A stretch of DNA of 64,000 nt. It comes from Mytilisepta virgata. Taxonomy: Eukaryota; Mollusca; Bivalvia; Mytilida; Mytilidae. The notes under the pieces are model-generated. The model did not search any database and had not been told where the DNA came from. It was given only the letters and a program-made list of their open reading frames with translations. The translations under genes and the position numbers were made by a program. Shown here one piece after another: positions 14,201 to 25,089 of this stretch. The stretch lies in contig CM051517.1 in NCBI GenBank assembly GCA_028015205.1, forward strand, positions 44,527,135-44,591,134, read 5' to 3'. The first letter of the stretch is position 1. Each line of letters begins with the position of its first letter.

Positions 14201-17138
14201 AAATCAATAATCTTTAATTCAAAAGCTAATCATAATTAAAATTAAAACTGTTGAAATGTGTAGTAACTGTAAAGTTGTGAGTCCTGTGATTTTTTTTCCC
14301 CTGTTTATTAGGTCATAGAAGTAGGTCAAGGTCACCAAGAAGACGATCACCCAGAAGAGAAAGAGAAAGAGATAGACATAGATCATCATCACCAAAACAA
14401 AGGTTTTGTGTTATTTTAGTATATCTGTTGAACACTTGTTGAATTTTGAAGCCCATGTCATTAAGTGCTTTTCTACTGTCAGCTGTTGCTGAATGAAGGC
14501 CTCAATACTGACTCTTTAATCAGTTACTGTGTTCAAACTGTTATACCCCATCTCATTCATTTTTATATTGGTCAGCCCATTCTACATAATATGATAAAAT
14601 AAATATACAATAGATGGTCATTGTTGGAAAATATAAAATTTATTTGGGCGAGCTTTAGAAACATGAGAAAAGGCGAACTTTAGTTAAAATTACGTTTGAA
14701 GTTGAAATTCAATGACAGTGAAAACGCGGGAGACGACACGACGTCATCTGGTACATTCGCTACGCTCCTCGCACTCTTCACGTAAACAAACATGTAAAGT
14801 TTATTCTGCCCCATTTATTAGACCGGAAATGGCTTGATTGCAAGATAAAAATTTTACATTAATCATTGGAAATTTCTCTCCCTTTTCCAATTTACCTATA
14901 AGATATTTTATAATTTTGGCTAACTACTTTCAGCAGTTTATGTGATGAAGGTTTTTCATGAAAACTATCTAAAAAAACCTGACATATAGAGAAATCAGTA
15001 GTGGGAATTTAACAAGAATTAAAGAATAATTAGTAAACTGTTGTTTTACTGATCGTATGCCTTGTATATGTAGATTTTGAATATTTTTGCAACAAGGTAC
15101 ATGTAGAAAACTGATATGAGAAACTAACTCATGCAATACCATAACATCAAAAGCAAGTGATCAGGTAGGGCTTTTATTGCTGTTCTTCATCTTGAAAGTC
15201 ATTGTAAGGTCTTTAGCAATAATCTCCTATCAAATATCTACTGAAAAGGATTTATAATTTTGTGAAAAATTTGAAAATATCCAAACAGGAAGAACTGTTG
15301 TTTTAATAGTCTTCTGCCTTGTATATTTATGTTATTTTTGTGTTTCCATAGAGACAGAAGAGAAAAAGAAAAACATGAAGCACAGTCAAGTCGACCACCA
15401 AAACAGAGTCACACACCCAAAATATCAGGTACAATCTGAATAGTGTAGTACAGTGTGAAAATATTCAAAATAAGTTGATTGCATCACTTGAGAGTTATAA
15501 ACAAAATTTAATGAATTATTCCTTACCTAATAAGAAATTGTTGAATTTAATGATATACATTGTACCCCCTGCTTTTTACAGTTCAAGAATTAAAAGGTAT
15601 GACTGAGGAAGAACAACAGATGGCCAAGTTAATGGGCTTTGCTTCTTTTGATACCACAAAGGTAAGAAAATTAATACAAACTCTTCAAGTGTTATTCCAT
15701 GTAGCAAAAGGAAGAAAGTCATTGCTTATGAATTAACACATATTTGTAATCTTGTACTTTTATACCCTAACCAATAGAGACTGATTATAGATTACCCCTT
15801 TTTATCAATAATTCACTAACAATTTATATGCTGTTTAAAGATGGACATGATGCAATACTTTGTAATTTTATAACTCTGTCCATCCACAGATTGAACACCG
15901 TGTTAAAGTTTCTCTTCACTCATCAAACAATTTGTTCAATTTTTTTTCTGATATTTTAAACCAATGTAAGGAATTTCAAAAGAATGCTTATTCTTGCTTT
16001 GATGGTTCTCTGATTGGTTGTTATTTATAGAACATAAGTCATCACGAACTTCATATTGAAATTTATGATTACTTAATAAGGCTTTTACCTATTGATATTT
16101 AATTTGACAAGAAAGTCAGATCAATTAAAGATAATATTACTACTGCATTTGGTAATATCATGATTTGAGCTTGTAATCTTAAATAATTACCAACTTTTAT
16201 GTTTTTATAATTCATTTAGCTGCATGAAAATGCATAAAAAATCACAAGCAATGAATGCAGATTTAATTATAAAATTGACCATATTTATTTCGACATCTTG
16301 TTTTATGTGTCAATAGAAAGTATTTTAAAAAATTGTACATATAATCTGTTCAGTTTTATTTACAGAATAAAAAAGTTGATGGAAATGACATATATGTAGC
16401 TTATTTACCAAAGAAAAGACGATATAGGTAGGAATTAATATGAGGAAGGAAAAAAATTGAGATTTATTTTAAAAATATGAATTGTGAAAACTTAAATTTA
16501 TTGACTTTCTGTAGTTTTTCAGAGAAGTAGCATGTAAAGTTCTTATATTTGGGAAAATAAAAGATGCACTATGTTTATATACAATCTAGATGTGAAAAAA
16601 ATGCAACCCAGGACATTTAGAATGAGCTTAGTGCATAATGTTGTTTCCCACTGCATAATTATATCTCCAAATTTTGTGAATGGATTTGTACAGTTCAAAG
16701 AAAATTTTGACACGAGGATTAATAATTACCTTGAAGCAAATGAACAGTATGTGTAAGAAAATATATATTCAATAATGGACACAAAATCCCCACATGAAAG
16801 GTCAGACAGGTGAAGAGCACTCTTACTGTTGCTCTTCAATGTAAAGTCACATTTTGGACTTCATCACAGGGAAAATCTTGCATCTCATAGCAAGTTCACA
16901 TCGTCTCAGCAATTTTGAGATGTCTCATAAAAAGTTCAAGACATCTCATAGCACTAAATACACAATAAGCAAGACAGATTTCAATATCATGATTTTTTAA
17001 TGTAATTTTTGTTCAGTCACCATGGCTTCAACATTACAGAATGTATTTACAGTTAATTACATTGTTGTTTTTTTTAATTTCAGGCAATATATGAACAGAA
17101 GAGGAGGATTTAACCGTCCATTAGATTTTATTGCATAA
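5249..17138 (+). CDS. SNRNP27: SNRNP27, U4/U6.U5 tri-snRNP 27 kDa protein (seven exons)
   Basis: Small arginine/serine-rich protein of the spliceosomal U4/U6.U5 tri-snRNP, acting in the nucleus in pre-mRNA splicing. Exons: 5249-5282, 10976-11014, 14312-14402, 15352-15428, 15582-15661, 16366-16427 and 17084-17138. All introns are GT-AG and every junction keeps frame (phases 1, 1, 2, 1, 0, 2). The spliced protein is 145 residues; the human protein is about 155. It begins MPRSRSRSPRR. The first ~65 residues are an RS/RE/RD domain; residues ~82-145 are the conserved SNRNP27 domain, with KLMGFASFDTTK and the near-invariant ending YMNRRGGFNRPLDFIA. ATG 5249 fits the family N-terminus. Introns 1 (5.7 kb) and 2 (3.3 kb) are filled by repeats; introns 3-6 are 0.15-0.95 kb. 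I see nothing broken. Confidence 0.96.
6245..6358. repeat. ~55 bp tandem duplication in SNRNP27 intron 1
   Basis: Two nearly identical copies carrying 'taataaacagttaactttca' and 'gacctttattttgatggcaa' sit 58 bases apart, with one substitution visible (ctggaatg versus ctgtaatg). This is a recent local duplication. Confidence 0.85.
6640..7225. mobile_element. Bivalve-type hairpin-ended repeat element, family A
   Basis: The left end is an imperfect hairpin, 'atgcccagcaaaattttgac' running into gggacat, followed by 'gtccggcatccatctgtccg'. The interior holds diverged copies of a unit with 'cgtatctcaaaaacg'. The right end is 'gggcgtatcatgcgctcatg' followed by gcgca, whose TGCGC/GCGCA arms form a perfect 5-bp stem. 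No protein is encoded. The same layout recurs in four other elements of the window. It resembles non-autonomous Helitron-like 'pearl' elements; that assignment is inference. Confidence 0.6.
7676..7793. mobile_element. Short MITE with terminal inverted repeats and possible 10-bp target duplication
   Basis: The element is about 118 bp. Its ends are imperfect inverted repeats of ~28 bp ('ccttcatttacctcaggggg' on the left; 'cttcatttactctaggggtt' when the right end is reversed). It is flanked on both sides by AAGATATTGG (7666-7675 and 7794-7803). No coding capacity. Confidence 0.7.
8239..10098. mobile_element. Hairpin-ended element with ~170 bp tandem core, family E
   Basis: The left end 'ctcacctggcctaaaaggcc' with atgtgag forms a hairpin. 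The right end 'aggtgagcgattcaggctca' with atggagcctctg forms another. Between them lie about eight ~170 bp units. Each carries 'cttcttgtcagaaactacca', 'agccaattgaaatgttttt' and a phrase such as 'ttcaagatggccgccacagc'. I recognise this end pair from bivalve genomes. A MITE interrupts it at 9448-9768. It lies in SNRNP27 intron 1. Confidence 0.75.
9448..9768. mobile_element. 321 bp MITE nested in the family E element
   Basis: The ends are inverted: CACTGTTCTCCCCAG on the left and CTGGGGAGAAACTG on the right. ACCTT lies immediately outside on both sides (9443-9447 and 9769-9773). Removing the element restores a continuous family E unit, which supports a real insertion. Just inside the left end is a perfect 28 bp palindrome (9468-9495) centred on GGTACC. 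Related half-sites follow at ~9503 and near 9733. The superfamily is uncertain; CAG-like ends suggest hAT but the apparent target duplication is only 5 bp. Confidence 0.75.
11291..14075. mobile_element. 2.8 kb hairpin-ended repeat element, family B, in SNRNP27 intron 2
   Basis: The left end is 'accgcaaaatttttgcggt', a near-perfect hairpin, followed by the GC-rich 'gacgttggcgtcgtcgtccg'. The right end repeats 'tgcggtcgtat' and has the stem GCTG-cgcc-CAGC before an AT-rich tail. Inside are a 160 bp array (11380-12475), a ~130 bp array (12478-12890) and two copies of a ~260 bp segment (12893-13160 and 13540-13800). Both copies begin 'gctaaaaaaggggtaaat' and carry poly-G runs. No coding capacity. 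Pearl/Helitron-like is the best guess. Confidence 0.7.
11380..12475. repeat. 160 bp tandem array with alternating two-type order
   Basis: Seven units start near 11380, 11540, 11700, 11860, 12021, 12181 and 12342. Odd units tend to have 'ataactttag', 'gggattgatttt' and 'ggggccaaaaaag'. Even units have 'ataactctag', 'attgttttt' and 'ggggctaaaaaag'. The alternation gives a higher-order period of ~320 bp. Confidence 0.85.
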
Positions 17139-18850
17139 TATTTTATATATTATGTAGGAAATCAAACAATATTAAGTTTTAAGTGTTTTGTCATGTCACT
17201 TTCATTCAAAGTCTGTATGATAATAGATATATTTTCACATTCAATTTATGAATGAATTATCCTACTTGACCTGGAGTCAGTTTGGGAAAATCCTGTCATT
17301 GAACATTGTGACATGAAAATATTTTTTTACGACATCAAAATTTGGCATAAAAATTCCAAAAAGTTGTCTATTTGAGAAAGATATGCTACAGTTTCATGCA
17401 TTAACATTTCGGTTTGCTTTTTGATGTGGCATAGTGACAATTTTTTTTAAGTCAGCAAAATTGTTAATAGATGCAAAAATGGAAGTTTTTATTATTTTAA
17501 AGATCATTATATTGTCTGTCATATAAACGATGAAGTAAACCTTGGGTCAAACTTGAATTTACTTTGTATATTCCATCATTATTTATTTATTGTAACATCC
17601 TTTGTTTAATGAGTTGCGATAAAAGAAAATATGACAGACATTTACCAGTATACTTTGTAGTTTTACTTTAATTTGAATACTTAAATAATAAATTGGGCAT
17701 GCATTTTGATTTTAAATTTCCCCTTTGGAATGATAAAAAATATATACTTTGAAATAATTAGTTTGATGAAGTAGGGAATAAGTTATTATAATGGGTTTCT
17801 ACACTCAGTGGCAAATATAATCTTAAAAATTGTAAAAAAGATATACCGGTAAAATAAAAAATTGACAGGGTAAACAATACATAATACCTTCCGTAATTCA
17901 AATTTTACCCAAATATATCACAATAAGGATAAAAAAAATATATAATGATAAATAAATGAAGCTAGAAGGCTTTCACATAAAAAAACAACTTGCATTATAT
18001 TTGTCAAAATTGAACAGATGTCAACATGTTACTAGCATCCAAAGAGATAGATATGCTGCTGGCTTTCCAACAAGTCCTAAATGAAAAATTGAAAAAATAC
18101 TTTTAGAATTAAGCATGCATGAAAACTCCACCTTTATGTAGCTGTTTTTTAGGATTTTATTGCAAAAAAGTTATATTGTATGTTTTAATTAATTGTTCAA
18201 CGCAGTGTGTGCAATGAGTGATCAATGCCTTAATTAGTAAAATGATATTATTTTGTAGTTATCTGATTATTTTGTAATGGTGAATATTGTGTACTCGTCT
18301 AGTTGACTTATTACTGTTAAAGTGTGGAATTGTTTGTACTGGACTACTGTTTATGTAGCTCTGTTTATGTAAAGCTTAAGATATGTTCAGTTAAAGAAAT
18401 AATTTACTGTAAAATTATAAGCATGTTCAGTTCTTTTCCTAAAGTGAATATATTGTGGTGATGTAACATATTAAATTATCTTTTACCATTTATGGCAGAT
18501 TTTGAAAAACATCACCAGCCATCAGAATTTGCAGGTTGTTTATACAATAATTTTTTAGTGCAAGAATGCACTTTTTCATTTAACAATGCATAACATTTTA
18601 ATTCATTTGTTATTTCCTTTATTGTTTAAGATAGATTTTGAAAACCATACATCACTTACCAAATTTAAGTGAAGTACATTTCTTCTAACACTTGCACTCT
18701 ACACTCTATTATTTGTAGAATGGCCCTTTCGTTAGTGAAAAATTTGTCGTTTCACTAACAGATCTGTTGTTTTGTGTAATTCTGAAATATTAAATTGTTT
18801 AACAGGGAAACAAACAAAAAATAAAACAAAATAAATAATTTAAAATACTG
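17139..18850 (+). other. SNRNP27 3' untranslated region and downstream DNA
   Basis: There is no further coding sequence after the stop at 17136-17138. AATAAA occurs at 17687-17692 and again around 17854, with several more near 18815-18835 before a poly-T tract at ~18869. Any of these could end the transcript; the true 3' end cannot be chosen by eye. Confidence 0.45.
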
Positions 18851-19529
18851 TGTGCAATCTTTTTCTTCTATTTTTTTTTTTTTTTTTTTTTTGGAGTCAA
18901 GAAGAAAAAGTTCATTGAATAAATGAAATCTTCAGTCAGTAGCATCTAGAATTCATAGTACCAGCTGTAATATTTCACTAACAATTTTATGATAAAATGT
19001 AATATCAGGTCCAAGAAATCAATTGCCTTCTGCAAATTTAGACTTATCAAAAGTGGCCAGAACAGTAAATCATGATCAAATGGATGACAAATTGTCACCA
19101 AAATAAAGCCATATTGTCAAAAGGAGTTGATAAATGCTCCAAAATCACCTTGTGTAAAAATGGAACAATCATCATATGTATTGTAATTGTAAGCAGTTAT
19201 GGTTGTTCCAGGAATAATATGTTTACAGACTGACAGGCTTGGCTTATAAAAAAAATAACCATTAAAATTATGGTGTTAAATTCCAATTTTGACCAGATTT
19301 TTATGACATTCTTCTCGGCCAATCAGCTAAAGTGCCTCCGCGACAAAATTATTGAATATTCAGCAAAACATTGTAAAATTTCCGACCAAACAGGACAATG
19401 ACTGCCATTTACAATTTACCATTAACAAAAACTTCTCTTGACACCAAAGAGCCAAGTGAAAATGGTTCTGAGTTATGGTACCCTGAATTGCAACTAAATG
19501 TTTTTTTTCCCACAAATCAAAATTGACTA
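18851..19529. other. Intergenic DNA left of the large inverted-repeat unit
   Basis: A poly-T tract (~18869-18892) and AT-rich sequence. No exon or structured repeat was recognised. Confidence 0.4.
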
Positions 19530-19970
19530 ATCTGGGGTAACTCGAATCACCGAAAACCTCCCGCAAACACCGAAAACCTCCCGGAAACACTGAAAACCTG
19601 ATATAATATTACCTAAACCTCATCAAATGTTGCGAAAACCACATCCATTCGATTGGTATGCCAGTTTTACATCTAGAAAACATAATTTTATTGATATTTT
19701 TTAAGAAATGTGACTTTTATGCATGATTTTCTTAGACATAGTGCATTCTATATTAAATCAAAATGGCGGATCGAAACACCGAAAACCTGATATAATATTA
19801 CCTAAACCTCATCAAATGTTGCGAAAACCACATCCATTCGACAGGTATGACAATTTTACATCTAGAAAACACAATTTTATTGATATTTTTTAAGAAATGT
19901 GACTTTTATGCATGATTTTCTCAGACATAGTGCATTCTATATTACCTGTAATTCAATATGGCGGACGGAC
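19530..19970 (+). repeat. Left inverted arm of the large unit (two ~190 bp subrepeats)
   Basis: The outer edge is 'aatctggggtaactcgaatc', then three ~20 bp microrepeats ACCGAAAACCTCCCG(C/G)AAAC. Two ~191 bp subrepeats follow. Each has 'acctgatataatattaccta', 'gttgcgaaaaccacatccat', 'tttacatctagaaaacata' and 'agacatagtgcattctatat', and ends in an ATGGCGGA box. Confidence 0.85.
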
Positions 19971-20206
19971 AAATCGATTAAATGCCCTAAGGTAAAGTAC
20001 AATACACTATGTGTATACCTTGAATAAATTAAGTTTATTACCGATTTTGTTCATGTTGGACAACCATTATTTACAATTATCATTACACTAATAATGTAAA
20101 TAATGAACGATGTGAGGGTAGAATCCCCCTATCCCAGACCTTTATTTGGGCTGTTAAGTTTTTCTTTAAAGTACATACATATACATTTATTTTGATAATA
20201 GTATGA

Positions 20207-20520
20207 TTTTAAAAGTTATTTATTTTTATATTTTAAAAATATAAGTTAAAACTATTGAGATATCCTGCACAAGGCACGGGCATATCAGTAATAGTCTGCG
20301 AAAAAGTTTTTTATTTTTATATTTTAAAAAGATAAGTTAAAACTACTGAGATATCCTGCACAAGGCACGGGCATATCTGTAATAGTCCGCGAAAAAGTTA
20401 TTTATTTTCAAAATAAAAAAGATAGTTAAAACTAGTAATATATCCTGCACAAGGCACGGGCATATATGTAATAGTCCGCGAAAAAGTTATTTATTTTCAT
20501 ATTTTAAAAATATAAGTTAA
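20207..20520. repeat. ~90 bp subterminal tandem repeat, about 3.5 copies
   Basis: Each unit has an AT-rich half ('aaaagttatttattttta') and a conserved GC-rich box, 'atcctgcacaaggcacgggc' followed by atat(c/a)(a/t)gtaatagtc(c/t)gcg. It occurs only next to the left arm. Subterminal repeats of this kind can be transposase binding sites; that role is inference. Confidence 0.8.
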
Positions 20521-20573
20521 AACTATTGAAGGATCATCAATTTAGTAACGCATTATTGGTTTCTATTACAGGT

Positions 20574-20700
20574 CAAACAGATAGAAGTGGACAGCAATAG
20601 AAGTGTGACCATCCCAATTAACAAACGTGTCAGAAATCAAGGAACTGTATAATACACAATATAATCGATGATAAATGTCAGAAAGATTTAATAAAATTAC
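20574..20700 (+). other. Possible orphan 3'-terminal exon with polyadenylation signal
   Basis: A good acceptor, 'ttggtttctattacag', precedes a short open frame reading VKQIEVDSNRSVTIPINKRV and six more residues before a stop at 20649-20651. An AATAAA follows at ~20689. No plus-strand donor exon that fits it was identified. It could be the last exon of an unrecognised gene, a gene trap inside the element, or chance. Confidence 0.25.
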
Positions 20701-21169
20701 TGCTGTTTTGTTTATATAAAAACTAAAATAATAGCTTATTTGTTATTTGTTTTACATGTATCTTGCTTTAGTATGCCACAAAATATTGCATTTAATCAAG
20801 AAGCCTTCATTAAATTTTTTAAAAATTTATTTGGATCGTTTTCATCTAAGAAAAACAAAATATTTATACAATTAAAATTTAGTAAATTTAAATTAAAGAA
20901 AACATAAATCTCATATCCATTTTATAAAAACACAATTTTTGAGAATTTTTTTTTCAAATTATAATAAGTAACCATCTTTCATCTTTTTCTAAACAATTAT
21001 GCTAATATACTATAATCACAGTTATACAATACTTTGTTTTTCTTTAATGTTTAATTGGCAGTTAAAGTTGATTAAAACCATAGAGTACAAATATTGGTTT
21101 ATAATATCTGGGATTAATAAACTAACGGGATGAGCAACATGTAACAGAATCCATATAAATCCTATATCG

Positions 21170-21296
21170 AGCAGTGCCGTGCCTGGACTGCGCATGTCAG
21201 AAATTGGACATACTTCCGCTCGCCATTTTTTCTAATCGTCAGTGAAATAATCGAAGGATATTTTTGCAAAATTCATTGTAATTGTGCATTAAAAAG
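21170..21296 (+). promoter_or_regulatory. Probable promoter and noncoding first exon of the transposase gene
   Basis: A local GC-richer patch ('gccgtgcctggactgcgcat', 'acttccgctcgccatttttt') stands out from the AT-rich surroundings. It is followed by a consensus donor, AAAAAG|GTAAGA, at 21296/21297. The next acceptor is directly before the ATG at 23157, so this is a plausible 5' untranslated exon with the 21.4-22.9 kb tandem array in its intron. No transcript evidence. Confidence 0.4.
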
Positions 21297-21429
21297 GTAA
21301 GATATTTGCATAAAAAGATGTCAAATAAAATCCTTTCGATAAAGCTTAGAGAATAACAAGTTTATATCGCTTTAAATATGAAGAAATGCACGATGTAGTA
21401 CAATCACATTCTAAAATACACTGAAAAAC

Positions 21430-22955
21430 ATTGCTGACCAGGGTATCTGACTTGAAATAACCAAATGATCTTTAAAAGTACTCAATAGATTTTGATAAGG
21501 TCTTGTTTTTATGAAAGTTAGCATATTTTGGGAGTGTAAAATCATATTCTGAGATTGAATCCATCCAATTTGTAAAATTTTAGGGGGGTACAGATGTTCA
21601 ATAAATGAATGAAAATATTCATTGCTGACCAGGGTATCTGACTTGAAATAACCAAATGATCTTTAAAAGTACTCAATAGATTTTGATAAGGTCTTGTTTT
21701 TATGAAAGTTAGCATATTTTGGGAGTGTAAAATCATATTCTGAGATTGAATCCATCCAATTTGTAAAATTTTAGGGGGGTACAGATGTTCAATAAATGAA
21801 TGAAAATATTCATTGCTGACCAGGGTATCTGACTTGAAATAACCAAATGATCTTTAAAAGTACTCAATAGATTTTGATAAGGTCTTGTTTTTATGAAAGT
21901 TAGCATATTTTGGGAGTGTAAAATCATATTTTGAGATTGAATCCATCCAGTTTGTAAAATTTTAGGGGGGTACAGATGTTAACAATATTTAGAAATAAAT
22001 GAATGAAAATATTCATTGCCGACCAGGGTATCTGACTTGAAATAACCAAATGATCTTTAAAAGTACTCCATAGATTTTGATAGGGTCTTGTTTTTATGAA
22101 AGTTAGCATATTTTGGGAGTGTAAAATCATAATTTGAGATTGAATCCATCCAATTTGTAAAATTTTAGGGGGGTACAGATGTTCAATAAATGAATGAAAA
22201 TATTCATTGCTGACCAGGGTATCTGACTTGAAATAACCAAATGATCTTTAAAAGTACTCAATAGATTTTGATAAGGTCTTGTTTTTATGAAAGTTAGCAT
22301 GTTTTGGGAGTGTAAAATCATATTTTGAGATTGAATCCATCCAGTTTGTAAAATTTTAGGGGGGTACAGATGTTAACAATATTTAGAAATAAATGAATGA
22401 AAATATTCATTGCCGACCAGGGTATCTGACTTGAAATAACCAAATGATCTTTAAAAGTACTCAATAGATTTTGATAAGGTCTTGTTTTTATGAAAGTTAG
22501 CATATTTTGGGAGTGTAAAATCATATTTTGAGATTGAATCCATCCAGTTTGTAAAATTTTAGGGGGGTACAGATGTTAACAATATTTAGAAATGAATGAA
22601 AATATTCATTGCCGACCAGGGTATCTGACTTGAAATAACCAAGTGATCTTTAAAAGTACTCAATAGATTTTGATAGGGTCTTGTTTTTATGAATGTTAGC
22701 ATATTTTGGGAGTGTAAAATCATATTTTGAGATTGAATCCATCCAGTTTGTAAAATTTTAGGGGGGTACAGATGTTGACAATATTTAGAAATAAATGAAT
22801 GAAAATAGTCATTGCTGACCAGGGTATCTAACTTGAAATAATCAAATGATCTTTAAAAGTACTCAATAGATTTTGATAGGGCCTTTTTTTTATGAAAGTT
22901 TGCATACTTTGAGAGTGTAAAATCATATTTTGAGATTGAATCCATCCAGTTTGTT
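21430..22955. repeat. Tandem array of 191/203 bp units, about eight copies
   Basis: Units carry 'ctgaccagggtatctgactt', 'gatctttaaaagtactcaat', 'gggagtgtaaaatcatattt' and 'ttttaggggggtacagatgt'. Two length classes occur: a short form where agatgttcaataaatg joins directly, and a long form with an extra ~12 bases, 'aacaatatttag'. Copies are very similar except the last, which is more diverged. The 64-68 residue open frames repeated on the minus strand are by-products of the array and not genes. Confidence 0.92.
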
Positions 22956-23361
22956 ATTCAATATTAACATGTTTTTTTTTAAGATACCAAATTTTAATTG
23001 GATCATGCTTCTAACATGTCTAATAGCACTTTTAATTTTCAATTGTACTGAATTAAAAAGCAAATTGTGTTTGTCTGTTTGCTGTTTGTTTGTATGTTTT
23101 TTGTAATGGCCATTGTTGTTTATTGTATGCTCATGTACATGTAATTTTTTTTATAGATGAAGAAGAAGGGTCGTGTTAGTCAGAAAAGGAAATACCAGAA
23201 ACGTAATTATCGTTACCCACTAAAGAAAAAAGAAAAAGGTATATCTTTTATAACATTGTATTTTTCAAAGTATTGTACACTGAGAAAGAAAACATAATGT
23301 TCATTTAAATTAATAAACAAACAACAAAGTTAAAAAACATATAAAATTAATTTGTCTACAT

Positions 23362-23922
23362 TCATAAAAGTCCATGACGATTCTGGTTCAGTGCATGTCG
23401 AATGCTAAAAAAGAATGCTTCTGTTCCCTTGTCATTGAAGTGGATTCCATCACGTAGGTGGTTCTTGCGTTGAAAGTTGTGGTCCCAGAACCCAATCTTG
23501 TCGTATTCTTCTGCCAGTTTTTTCAGCTTTTCACTAACTGGTTTGCGTCTGTTGTTGTACTGGGACAATGTCATACCTAGTTTCACCCTAGTACGTACTA
23601 ATGCAGAGCCTATGATGACTTTCTTCACTGTAGAACACCTTGCCAATATCTCTTGTGCCAGTAGCAGCATGCCTTCCACAATTTCTGTAGGACTCCTGGA
23701 TGGAGTAATATCATTGCCACCAACTTGCAAAAATACTATATCTGGTCTGAATCTTTCTACCACATGCATATCATATCTCATAATCAGGTCAGATGTGCGT
23801 GATCCTATCCCATAAACTTTTGAAGTGAACCCCGAAATAAAGTCTGAGTTGGTCTCCTTCACCCAGCAATTCAGATCTCTGACAATACTGTGTCCAAGTA
23901 CAAGAAACTTTGGGTAAGACAT
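23362..23922 (-). CDS. SGNH/GDSL-type hydrolase-like protein, intact 186-residue frame
   Basis: All SGNH family blocks are present: block I LVLGHSIVRDL (Ser12, with GHS in place of GDS), a glycine of block II in VYGIGSRTSDL (Gly38/40), block III VGGND (Asn70), and block V DGIHFNDKG (Asp158, His161). Such enzymes cleave or transfer acyl/ester groups, but the substrate here cannot be told. No signal peptide is visible. SGNH domains are often carried by mobile elements (CR1 and DIRS among others), and this one lies inside the inverted-repeat unit, in an intron of the transposase gene on the opposite strand. ATG 23920 is the first in frame; a possible acceptor (CAG at 23931-23933) lies 8 bases upstream and would join it to the zinc-finger exon at 29374-29608. 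Confidence 0.8.
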   Translation of the reverse strand: MSYPKFLVLGHSIVRDLNCWVKETNSDFISGFTSKVYGIGSRTSDLIMRYDMHVVERFRPDIVFLQVGGNDITPSRSPTEIVEGMLLLAQEILARCSTVKKVIIGSALVRTRVKLGMTLSQYNNRRKPVSEKLKKLAEEYDKIGFWDHNFQRKNHLRDGIHFNDKGTEAFFFSIRHALNQNRHGLL

Positions 23923-25089
23923 GGTGTAAACTGATACAATGTGCAGTTGTTAAGTCCTACTTATACAGATAATTTTGTTTGTTTAAGGAGTTGTCAAGAG
24001 TAAATTAATTGTTTGACATGTACTCATGCTAAAAAATAATTGATTTCTTTGAAATGAAAACATCAAAAGAGACTAATCATGCTAATTAAGAAATATAAAT
24101 TGAAATGATATATACATGAAATTATATTATAATTGAATATACATGTGTATGTAATGAATCTGGAAATAGTTTATTAATCCCAGAATGAATGCATAATAAA
24201 TCATTTAAGACACTTTTTTAATTACCTTTGATTTTCCAATTGCAAGATATTTTGGCAATTATAATCATTAAGGTGGTCACATACCAATGAATTACTGTAC
24301 TAAAATATATACATGTATTTTTCATTACAGTGTACAAAGAATTTTGTGTAATTTATATAATGACATGTATATGAAGTTAATACTAGTTAAAAAAAAATGC
24401 ATATGTGTAAAAGAAAAATTTCACTTGGCTGTATCTAGTCTGTACACATCTATTTGCCATTTATTATTAAAAAATTTGGGACAGGAGGGGATGAGAATCT
24501 AGGATATTTTTCATATTGGCCTTAGTAAAGAATTTTTTAAAGCCTGTCCACTCTTGAAAGGCCTTTGTCAGTGTACCCAGTACAGTTATTTGATATAAAT
24601 GTATATACAGGGTATTTATGTTGAGAAGTGGTAAGCCGCAAACAGTTTATACTCTAATTACTAGCTTTTAAAGGATGATTATACAAAATGTCAAGATAAA
24701 TCTGTACATTTTTGAAAAATATTTTTTAGATGAGACTCTACAACTACAAGATGACAACCTTAACAATCAGAAAGATGAGTCTGTTCTTGTTGAATATCCA
24801 GATAACATCATAGACCTGAGCTTTGGTAGACCAGTCATAGATTCTAGGGAATTGTTACAAGAGATGCAACATGACGACATATGTGTGCATATTGACAGTG
24901 ATTTATTTCCTGAGCAAGTCACAGAAGAATCTTATGAGGTTTCTCCACATCTACTAGAACCAATTGATACAGGTATATACAGCATGCATACATGTCTTTT
25001 CAAATGTGTTATTGACTAAACAAAAGGATTTGCACAACAATCATTTAATAGTTATATCAAAATCATGTACATTGTTAAAGTTTCTCCAG

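Noticed and set aside
19360..19590. 76-residue minus-strand frame across the left arm edge
   Set aside because: Its start lies in the arm microrepeats and its end in unrelated flanking DNA, with no recognisable domain.
21542..22524. Five near-identical 64-68 residue minus-strand open frames
   Set aside because: They repeat with the 191/203 bp tandem units and exist only because the unit lacks stops in that frame.
21430..22955. Regular direct repeats that might suggest a CRISPR-like array
   Set aside because: The whole unit repeats with no short repeat/unique spacer pattern, and the DNA is clearly eukaryotic.
23477..23815. 112-residue plus-strand frame
   Set aside because: It is the antisense shadow of the SGNH hydrolase ORF.
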